This document shows positions 58,048-64,000 of a stretch of DNA of 64,000 nt, piece by piece. A program made the position numbers and the translations under genes. Every line of letters begins with the position of its first letter. Positions within the stretch are counted from its first letter, which is position 1. Source of the DNA: an uncultured Rhodospirillaceae bacterium (GTDB lineage: Bacteria > Pseudomonadota > Alphaproteobacteria > Azospirillales > Azospirillaceae); the NCBI GenBank assembly GCA_937927415.1, contig CALBDS010000031.1:62001-126000 (forward strand). Direction: 5' to 3'. A model generated the notes under the pieces. That model did no database searches. It was not told the DNA's origin and was given only the letters and a program-made list of their open reading frames with translations.

Positions 58048-59406
58048 TCACGGGCAGGTCCGCAGGGGCAGTTTCCGGTCGGCGGCGTAGGCGGCGGCGG
58101 ATTTTTCCACCAGGGCGCGGATGATGTCCCGGTTCGGCTCGATCCAGCCGGAGACGGGAGTCCAGGCGCTGCCGGTCCATTGCTGGACGCGAATCGGGGT
58201 CATTCCTTCGTGATCGGCGCAGGTGATGCGCAGCGGCGCCATGAAGCCGTCCAGCCCCAGGGCGCGGATGGTGTCGGCGGTCAGGTCCAGGGATTCGAAG
58301 CCCCAGCGCACCTCTTCCCCCGTCAGCGGGCGGGCGCCGAAACGGCGCTGGGCGGTGCGGATGGCCTCGACCACCACCACGGCGTTGTAAAGGCCGCGGT
58401 TGTAGAGCACCGATCCCACATGGCTGCCGTCGCCGGCCCCCCGCCCACGCTCCAGCACATGGCGGCGGATGGCGTCGATCACCGGGAAACGGTCGCCGGT
58501 GGCGTGGAAGGACAGCGCCTTGTACCCCCGCGCGGCATCGCCGGCGGGCAGCACGTCCTGTTCCGATCCGGCCCACCAGACGCCGATAATATGGTCAGCG
58601 GGAAAGCCGACCGCCGCCGCTTCCTTGAGGGCGGCGCTGTTCAGCACCCCCCATCCCCACAGCAGAACGTCGTCGGCGCGGAACTGGCGGACGGCGCGCA
58701 GCCACGCCGCCTTCTGCTCCAGCCCCGGCGGGGCGACGGGGATGGTTTCCAGGACGAAGCCGTAGCGGCCGCTCAATTCCTCCAGCAGCGGGATCGGTTC
58801 CCGCCCGAACGCGCTGTCGTGGTGGACCAGGGCGATCCGCCGGCCCTTGAGCGCCGGGATGCCGCCCAGCCCCTCGGCAATGTGGGTGATGGCGGCGTCG
58901 GCGCCGGTCCAATAGCTGGCGGGCAGGGTGAAGACATACGGAAACACCCGGCCGTCGCCGCCGTCGGCCCGGCCATAGCCCGACGAGAACAGCGGGATGC
59001 GGTCGGTCCGCGTGCGCTCGATCAGGGCATAGGTGATGCCGGTGGACAGAGGCAGGACCACCGCCGCCCCCGTCGGCCCCTTGTTCTTCAGCGCCTCGTA
59101 ACAGGCGATGCCGCGCTCGGTGCTGTAGGCGGTGTCGCACTCCTCGAACGCCAGACGCACGCCGCCGACCCCGCCGTCGCGTTCGTTGATGAGGGTGAAG
59201 TAATCGGCCATGCCGTCGGCCAGCGGAATGCCGGTGGGGGCATAAGGCCCGGTGCGGTAGACCAGATGGGGGATGAACTGCGCCGGGGGTGGTGCCGTCG
59301 TGATGGCGCCCGCCTGCGCCCGCGCCGGAAGAGGGGGGATGAGGGCGGCAAACGAAACCGCGGCGGCCATAGCCGCCGTCAGCGCACGCGCACGGCGTCC
59401 GCCCAT
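58048..59406 (-). CDS. Branched-chain-type ABC transporter substrate-binding protein
   Basis: 452 residues. A signal peptide (MGGRRARALTAAMAAAVSFA...PARA) precedes a LivJ-like type I periplasmic-binding fold. Family pieces are GIPLADGMADYFTLINERDG, GVRLAFEECDTAYSTERGIA, IALVHHDSAFGREPIPLLEE and LNSAALKEAAAVGFP. No permease or ATPase genes adjoin, so it may serve a distant transporter or a sensor. The ATG follows GGGGGGAACAGG; a longer frame to 59601 lacks the signal peptide. Confidence 0.88.
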   Translation of the reverse strand: MGGRRARALTAAMAAAVSFAALIPPLPARAQAGAITTAPPPAQFIPHLVYRTGPYAPTGIPLADGMADYFTLINERDGGVGGVRLAFEECDTAYSTERGIACYEALKNKGPTGAAVVLPLSTGITYALIERTRTDRIPLFSSGYGRADGGDGRVFPYVFTLPASYWTGADAAITHIAEGLGGIPALKGRRIALVHHDSAFGREPIPLLEELSGRYGFVLETIPVAPPGLEQKAAWLRAVRQFRADDVLLWGWGVLNSAALKEAAAVGFPADHIIGVWWAGSEQDVLPAGDAARGYKALSFHATGDRFPVIDAIRRHVLERGRGAGDGSHVGSVLYNRGLYNAVVVVEAIRTAQRRFGARPLTGEEVRWGFESLDLTADTIRALGLDGFMAPLRITCADHEGMTPIRVQQWTGSAWTPVSGWIEPNRDIIRALVEKSAAAYAADRKLPLRTCP

Positions 59407-59633
59407 GGCCTGTTCCCCCCTGTTTTTGGACCGTCGTTCTGTCGGTTTCGCGCCGCCGGTCGGGCGGCGGAGCCGGCTTATCCCGCCGCGGCCAGTATAA
59501 AAGCTCGGTGGGGGAAGAGGAAGCGCGGGGTTCTTGCGTGGGCGCGGCCATTTTCCGCCGGAGCAGCCGTTGACCGGCAGGGGGGCGCGACATAGCCTCA
59601 TGATCCGGTATTGACCAGATAAGGACCGCTGCG

Positions 59634-61667
59634 GTGACCGACGACACTCCTTTCGACCGTGATGCGCTGGGCGGGCTGCTGGCGGATGGTGGCGCCACCG
59701 TGACCGTCGAGGGGGTAGCGGCTCTGGTGCGGGGTGTTCTGGCGGCGCCGGAGGGGGCGGACCCCGACTCCTGGATGGATCTGGTGGCCGTCGAGCGGTC
59801 CCCGGCGCTGACCGCGGCCCTGCGGGCGGTCAAGGACGCGCTGGCCGCCGAGCCGGCGCCCGCTCCGCCCCCCCCGGCGGAGCGGCTGGAGCGGCTGCGG
59901 GCGGAACTGCGCCGCCGGTCGCTGGACGGTTTCCTGGTTCCCCGCGCCGACGAGCATCAGGGGGAATATGTGCCGGCGGGGGCGCAGCGGCTGGGCTGGC
60001 TGACCGGCTTCACCGGCTCCGCCGGGCTGGCGGTGGTGGGGTTGGCGTCGGCGGCGGTGTTCGTCGATGGCCGCTACACCCTCCAGGTCCGGGCCGAGGT
60101 GGACGAGGCCCTGTATGATTTCCGTCATCTGATGGACGATTCCCTCGCCGATTGGGTGGCGGGGGAGGTGCCCCGCGGCGGGCGGTTGGGATACGATCCC
60201 TGGCTGCATCCCGTCGGATGGGTGGAAAAGACCCGCCCCACGCTGGAACGGTTGGGCATCGATCTGGTGCCGTGCGACGGCAACCCGGTGGACGCGGTGT
60301 GGCCGCACCAGCCGCCGGCCCCGCTGGCGCCGGTGGAGCCGCACGACATCGCCTTTGCCGGGGTGGCGGCGGTGGAAAAGCGGGCGACGGTGGCCGAGGC
60401 CCTGCGCCGCGACGGCATCGGCGCCGCCATCCTGACCCAGCCCGATTCCATCGCGTGGCTGCTGAACATCCGCGGCGGCGATGTGCCGTGCACGCCGCTG
60501 CCCCTGTCGTTCGCCATCATCGACGACGCGGGGGCGGTGGACCTGTTCATCGATCAGCGCAAGCTGGCCCCCGGCACCGCCGCCCATCTGGGCGATGGGG
60601 TGGGGGTGCACCCGCCGGCGGGGCTGGGAGAGGCGCTGGACCGGCTGGGGCGCGGCGGGCGGCGGGTGCTGGCCGATCCGGCGACGGCGGCGGCGTGGAT
60701 CTTCGACCGGCTGCATCTGGCCGGGGCGCATGTGGTGCGGCAGGCCGACCCCTGCACCCTGCCCAAGGCGTGCAAGAACCCGGTGGAGATGGCGGGCACG
60801 CGGGCGGCCCACCGCCGCGACGGGGTGGCCATGGTCCGCTTTCTCCATTGGCTGTCCCAAACCGTCGGCAGCGGCACCCTGACGGAGTCCCAGGCCGCCG
60901 ACCGGCTGCAGGGCTTCCGGGCGGACGGTGCGCTTTTCCGCGGCCTCAGCTTCGAGACGATTTCCGGGGCGGGGCCGAACGGCGCCATCGTCCATTACCG
61001 GGTGTCGCCGGCCACCGACCGGCGGCTGGAGCCGGGAAGCCTCTATCTGCTGGACAGCGGGGCGCAGTACCGCGACGGCACCACCGACGTTACCCGCACC
61101 ATCGCCATCGGCACCCCCACGGATGCCATGCGCCGTCACGCCACCCTGGTGCTGAAAGGGCACATCGCCCTGTCGCGCGCCCGCTTTCCCAAGGGCACCA
61201 GCGGGTCGCAGCTCGACGTGCTGGCGCGCATGGCGCTGTGGCAGGCGGGGCTGGATTACGACCACGGCACCGGCCATGGCGTGGGCAGCTATCTGTCGGT
61301 GCACGAAGGGCCGCAGCGGGTGGCCAAGGTTCCCAACACGGTGGCGCTGACCCCCGGCATGATCCTGTCCAACGAGCCGGGCTATTACCGCACCGGGGAA
61401 TACGGCATCCGCATCGAAAATCTGGTGGCGGTGACCGAAGCGGACCCCATCCCCGGCGGCGAGCGCCCGATGCTGGGGTTCGAGGTGCTGACGCTGGTGC
61501 CCATCGACCGGGCGCTCATCGACCCGGCGCTGCTGAGTCTGGATGAAACCGCGTGGCTCGATTCTTATCACAGCCGGGTTTACAAGGCTCTGGCCCCCTT
61601 TTTGGAGGCGGAAGAAGCGGCATGGTTGCTTCGTGCGACAACCCCGCTGGCGGCGGATGGCCGATGA
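59634..61667 (+). CDS. Aminopeptidase P-type M24 peptidase
   Basis: 677 residues from GTG 59634 (AAGGA upstream). An unusual extension of about 75 residues precedes two creatinase N-domains (ERLRAELRRRSLDGFLVPRA; VEKRATVAEALRRDGIGAAI) and a C-terminal pita-bread M24 domain. The dinuclear metal ligands are present: LLDSGAQYRDGTTDVTRT (two Asp), GTGHGVGSYLSVHEGP (His), NEPGYY (Glu) and RIENLVAV (Glu). It removes N-terminal residues before proline. The three-domain form matches eukaryotic-like XPNPEP1 enzymes found in many alphaproteobacteria. Confidence 0.93.
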   Translation: MTDDTPFDRDALGGLLADGGATVTVEGVAALVRGVLAAPEGADPDSWMDLVAVERSPALTAALRAVKDALAAEPAPAPPPPAERLERLRAELRRRSLDGFLVPRADEHQGEYVPAGAQRLGWLTGFTGSAGLAVVGLASAAVFVDGRYTLQVRAEVDEALYDFRHLMDDSLADWVAGEVPRGGRLGYDPWLHPVGWVEKTRPTLERLGIDLVPCDGNPVDAVWPHQPPAPLAPVEPHDIAFAGVAAVEKRATVAEALRRDGIGAAILTQPDSIAWLLNIRGGDVPCTPLPLSFAIIDDAGAVDLFIDQRKLAPGTAAHLGDGVGVHPPAGLGEALDRLGRGGRRVLADPATAAAWIFDRLHLAGAHVVRQADPCTLPKACKNPVEMAGTRAAHRRDGVAMVRFLHWLSQTVGSGTLTESQAADRLQGFRADGALFRGLSFETISGAGPNGAIVHYRVSPATDRRLEPGSLYLLDSGAQYRDGTTDVTRTIAIGTPTDAMRRHATLVLKGHIALSRARFPKGTSGSQLDVLARMALWQAGLDYDHGTGHGVGSYLSVHEGPQRVAKVPNTVALTPGMILSNEPGYYRTGEYGIRIENLVAVTEADPIPGGERPMLGFEVLTLVPIDRALIDPALLSLDETAWLDSYHSRVYKALAPFLEAEEAAWLLRATTPLAADGR

Positions 61668-62034
61668 TTCGGCCATGGTCCGCCATCCTGCCCACCCGCG
61701 GGCTTTGCAGGAAATCTATGCGTGCGTTCGCCGGTGAAATCTGGCACCGTCCGGCCCGTGCCGCCATGCCACGGGATGCGGTGGGAGCAGGGTGGCGATG
61801 CAGCTGAACCCGGACCCCATCTAACGTGACCGGCAGCCGCCGGATTAAATGAGTTCTTTACCAAGCCTGCTGCAGACTGTCTCACCACGGTGGGGTTTTG
61901 TCCAAATGGATGACTTTTCGTCGGAGTTGAGGCATCAACAGTCGGACCAGCACACCAGACGCGGCACCCCCAAGCCCACATGTTGATATGCGCGGGGACG
62001 GCCCTGCCAACGTTAAGAATGCGGAGACGCTTAG
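61668..62034 (+). other. Upstream region of cheY
   Basis: No gene is recognisable. A TAAA box (61846-61849) and GCC (61865-61867) are 15 bases apart, a weak resemblance to a sigma-28 flagellar promoter. The ribosome-binding site GCGGAGACG lies just before the cheY ATG. No tRNA or strong terminator is seen. Confidence 0.35.
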
Positions 62035-62403
62035 ATGAAGATTCTTGTCGTCGATGACTACGCCACCATGCGGCGCATCGTGCGCAACCTGCTGACCCAG
62101 ATCGGCTACACCGATATCGAGGAAGCGGGTGATGGCGTCGGCGCACTCCAGAAGCTGCGGGAGAACAAGTTCGGTCTGGTGATCTCCGACTGGAACATGG
62201 AGCCGATGACCGGCCTCCAGCTTCTCAAGGAAATCCGCGCGGACGCCAAGCTGGCGGGCACGCCCTTCATCATGGTGACGGCCGAAAGCAAGACGGAAAA
62301 CGTCATCGCCGCCAAACAGGCCGGTGTGAACAACTACATCGTCAAGCCGTTCAACGCCGAAACCCTGAAGCAGAAGATCCAGTCCGTGCTGGGCACCAGC
62401 TGA
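62035..62403 (+). CDS. cheY: Chemotaxis response regulator CheY
   Basis: 122 residues, a single receiver domain of the CheY type. Acidic pocket VVDDYATMR, phospho-acceptor Asp in LVISDWNMEPMTGLQLLKEI, switch Thr in FIMVTAESKTENV, and Lys in NNYIVKPFNAETL. Phosphorylated CheY binds FliM at the flagellar switch. It is followed after 15 bases by cheZ, its phosphatase, so the two are one operon. Confidence 0.96.
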   Translation: MKILVVDDYATMRRIVRNLLTQIGYTDIEEAGDGVGALQKLRENKFGLVISDWNMEPMTGLQLLKEIRADAKLAGTPFIMVTAESKTENVIAAKQAGVNNYIVKPFNAETLKQKIQSVLGTS

Positions 62404-62418
62404 TAGGGAGCCGTCGCG

Positions 62419-63558
62419 GTGGAGCAACTGCCGCAATTGACCGAGGAAGAGTTCGAGCAGATCGAAGAAGCGGTCGCTCGAACCGCCAAGGGTCGCGCGT
62501 TCCTGCGCCGCTATCACCGTCGGGCCATGGGAGCCGCTGCGGAGGAAATCCGCGCCATGCTCCAGGATTTCCGCCGCTCCTGGGACCAGAACGCCCAGGC
62601 GGTGGAAACGGTGAAGCGGGTGGATGTGCTCCGCCGTGAACTGATGGAAATGGCTGCGTCCATCGAGCGGGCGCGGCGCGAGGTTGCCGCACTGCGCCCG
62701 CCGGACACCTCCAACAACAAGATCGTGACGGCGACCAGCGAGTTGGACGCCATCGTCACCTCCACCGAGCGGGCATCCTTCGAAATCCTGAACGCCGCCG
62801 AACGGCTGATGGATCTGTCGTCGCGGCTGCGCGCCGACGGGGCCAGCTCCGATCTGTGCAGCGACATCGAATCGGAAGTCACCAACATCTTCACCGCCTG
62901 CTCGTTCCAGGATCTGACCGGGCAGCGCACCAGCAAGGTCATCAACGCGTTGCGCTATATCGAACAGCGCGTCAACGCCATGATCGGCATCTGGGGCGAC
63001 GACGGTCTGAAGGGGCTGGATGTTCAGGACGAGATCACCGACCGCCGTCCCGACGCCCATCTGCTGAACGGCCCGCAGCTTGAAGGCAGGGGCGTCAGTC
63101 AGGCCGATGTGGACAGCCTGTTCGACAGCCCCGCCCCGAAACCGGCTCCCCCACCGCCGCCTCCGCCCCCGGTTGCGATGCCGCAGGTGCAGAGCCAGGC
63201 CGATATCGACAGCCTGTTCGACAGCCCGGCCCCACCCCCGCCGGCCCCGGCCCCAAGCCCGGCTCCGGTGGCCATGGCCAGTCAGGCGGACATCGACAGC
63301 CTGTTCGACGGGCCGGTCACCACATCCCCCGTCACCACCTCTCCGGTCACGGGAACGAATCCGCCCAAGCTGGGAAGCAAGCCGTTGCCCAAGCTGGGGG
63401 CCAAACCGGGGGGGGCGCCCAAGCCCGCCGCGGCGCCGAAGCCCGCGGCAGCGCCCAAGCCCCCCCCACCGCCACCGCCCGCTGCCGCCCCCAAGCCGGA
63501 AGAGGACGACGGCACGCCGGCCCTGGACCAGTCGGCCATCGACGCCCTGTTCGGATAG
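62419..63558 (+). CDS. cheZ: CheY-P phosphatase CheZ with four FliM-like docking motifs
   Basis: 379 residues from GTG 62419 (GGGAG upstream), far longer than E. coli CheZ (214). The four-helix catalytic part covers residues 1-200. The active-site segment FQDLTGQRTSKVI has Asp165 and Gln169, the residues that attack phospho-Asp in CheY. The remaining 180 residues are a Pro/Ala-rich linker carrying four short motifs: SQADVDSLFD (227-236), SQADIDSLFD (259-268), SQADIDSLFD (288-297) and DQSAIDALFG at the C-terminus (370-379). These resemble the FliM N-terminal CheY-binding peptide (LSQDEIDALL). It would dephosphorylate CheY-P to end a turn signal, perhaps with multiple tethering sites. Confidence 0.92.
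   Translation: MEQLPQLTEEEFEQIEEAVARTAKGRAFLRRYHRRAMGAAAEEIRAMLQDFRRSWDQNAQAVETVKRVDVLRRELMEMAASIERARREVAALRPPDTSNNKIVTATSELDAIVTSTERASFEILNAAERLMDLSSRLRADGASSDLCSDIESEVTNIFTACSFQDLTGQRTSKVINALRYIEQRVNAMIGIWGDDGLKGLDVQDEITDRRPDAHLLNGPQLEGRGVSQADVDSLFDSPAPKPAPPPPPPPPVAMPQVQSQADIDSLFDSPAPPPPAPAPSPAPVAMASQADIDSLFDGPVTTSPVTTSPVTGTNPPKLGSKPLPKLGAKPGGAPKPAAAPKPAAAPKPPPPPPPAAAPKPEEDDGTPALDQSAIDALFG
63094..63555 (+). repeat. Four repeated SQADIDSLFD-type coding motifs in cheZ
   Basis: Units encode residues 226-237, 258-269, 287-298 and 369-379 of CheZ, at 63094-63129, 63190-63225, 63277-63312 and 63523-63555. Spacing is irregular and filled with proline-rich sequence, so they look like separate binding peptides rather than a folded repeat. 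Confidence 0.8.
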
Positions 63559-63734
63559 GGGCGGAGTTCGGTGCGATGCGGCACATTGGCAGGACCCGGA
63601 AATTTGACAGACATGTAAGCATTTCTTCGTAAAGTCTCCGATAGACTGGCGCCTCCCCTCGGTGGCGCCGAAAACCGGACAACGGATGATTTGGGCCACG
63701 GGTGTGGCCGTTGCGAAAATGAGGCAGGAACAGC

Positions 63735-64000
63735 ATGACGCAGTTGCAAAAGCCTTTCATGGCCGAGCTGCAAAAGGCCAAGCGCAACGGAAATCCCTAC
63801 CACGCGGTAGCGGCAGATGCCGTGCCGGCGATCAGCGCCCCCGCGGCCCCGGTGGCCGCCACCATGGTCACCGTGGACAATCAGGAGGTTTTGCGGGCCA
63901 TTCACGACCTGGGCAACCGGCTCGACCGCTTCCTGTCCATGGATGCCCAGCAGATCGACCAGATCCAGACGGAAATCGCCGACATCTCCGGCCGCATCAA
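63735..64000 (+). CDS. Partial ORF, possible CheZ-related or chemotaxis protein (3' end outside window)
   Basis: An ATG at 63735 starts MTQLQKPFMAELQKAKRNGN, followed by an Ala/Pro/Val stretch and then EVLRAIHDLGNRLDRFLSMD and QQIDQIQTEIADISGRI, running out of the window after 88 codons. The last part is heptad-like and probably coiled coil. Position downstream of cheZ and the helical pattern suggest a second CheZ-like or flagellar-associated protein, but no catalytic motif is visible yet. GGCAGGAACAGC supplies a modest ribosome-binding site. Confidence 0.55.
   Translation, partial: MTQLQKPFMAELQKAKRNGNPYHAVAADAVPAISAPAAPVAATMVTVDNQEVLRAIHDLGNRLDRFLSMDAQQIDQIQTEIADISGRI

Noticed and set aside
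61882..62030. Minus-strand frame resembling a transposase end (RRKVIHLDKTPPW)
   Set aside because: No inverted repeats, no recognised transposase motif, and the rest of the frame is antisense to cheY and cheZ.

Overview
The window is GC-rich, densely coded chromosomal DNA from an alphaproteobacterium. The best fit is Rhodospirillales, close to Azospirillum and its relatives. The supporting markers are a fused TrpE(G) anthranilate synthase behind a Trp-codon leader peptide, a three-gene proton-translocating transhydrogenase (pntAA-pntAB-pntB), GapR/DUF2312, an NDUFAF5-like methyltransferase, DUF1178, and polar-flagellum type chemotaxis genes (cheY, cheZ). This placement is inference from gene content, because no rRNA is present. 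I see no tRNA, rRNA, CRISPR array, insertion sequence or phage gene.

Layout. At 1-4.5 kb (minus strand) lie a truncated AMP-ligase that seems to lead into a polyketide-synthase-like region, an SPFH membrane protein, a 59-residue membrane protein and a DUF697 protein. At 4.9-9.4 kb are two cell-wall enzymes (a DUF882 peptidase and an L,D-transpeptidase) and an EF-G paralogue. At 9.9-14.8 kb are a secreted Cache protein followed by a chemoreceptor, Dps behind an Irr-box-like palindrome, and a hybrid histidine kinase. At 14.8-22.4 kb are dedA, mutT, argJ and a parvulin on the minus strand, divergent from secA. At 22.5-31.1 kb are a DMT transporter, trpL-trpE(G) with a readable attenuator, gapR, the pnt operon, a lysozyme-like protein with 17-residue repeats, and infA. 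At 31.1-37.9 kb are maf-rng, a class D beta-lactamase, pyrC, a lipoprotein, a degenerate PhnL-like ABC protein paired with a peptidoglycan-binding membrane protein, and an orphan ParA.

At 38-48.2 kb are tsaC (probably leaderless), an FAD-linked oxidase, crcB, a Nudix enzyme, a TauE/SafE-type membrane protein, an NDUFAF5-like methyltransferase, an orphan fliQ, comF, grxC, a nitrilase-family amidase, a GT87 mannosyltransferase-like protein, a methyltransferase and DUF1178. At 48.4-53 kb is an acetate-uptake module (DUF485-actP) followed by a DUF294 nucleotidyltransferase-like regulator and an exonuclease-fold protein that has lost its catalytic residues. At 53-61.7 kb are an HWE/HisKA_2 kinase, mtnA, a Nudix hydrolase, an orphan methyltransferase, a branched-chain type substrate-binding protein and an aminopeptidase P. 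At 62-64 kb are cheY, an unusual cheZ, and the start of another gene cut by the window end.

Most genes are ordinary housekeeping. The least ordinary items are the PhnL-like pseudo-ATPase with its membrane partner, the CheZ carrying four FliM-like CheY-docking peptides, the dead exonuclease in the acetate operon, the Cache-protein/receptor pair, the Irr-like box before dps, and the isolated fliQ.
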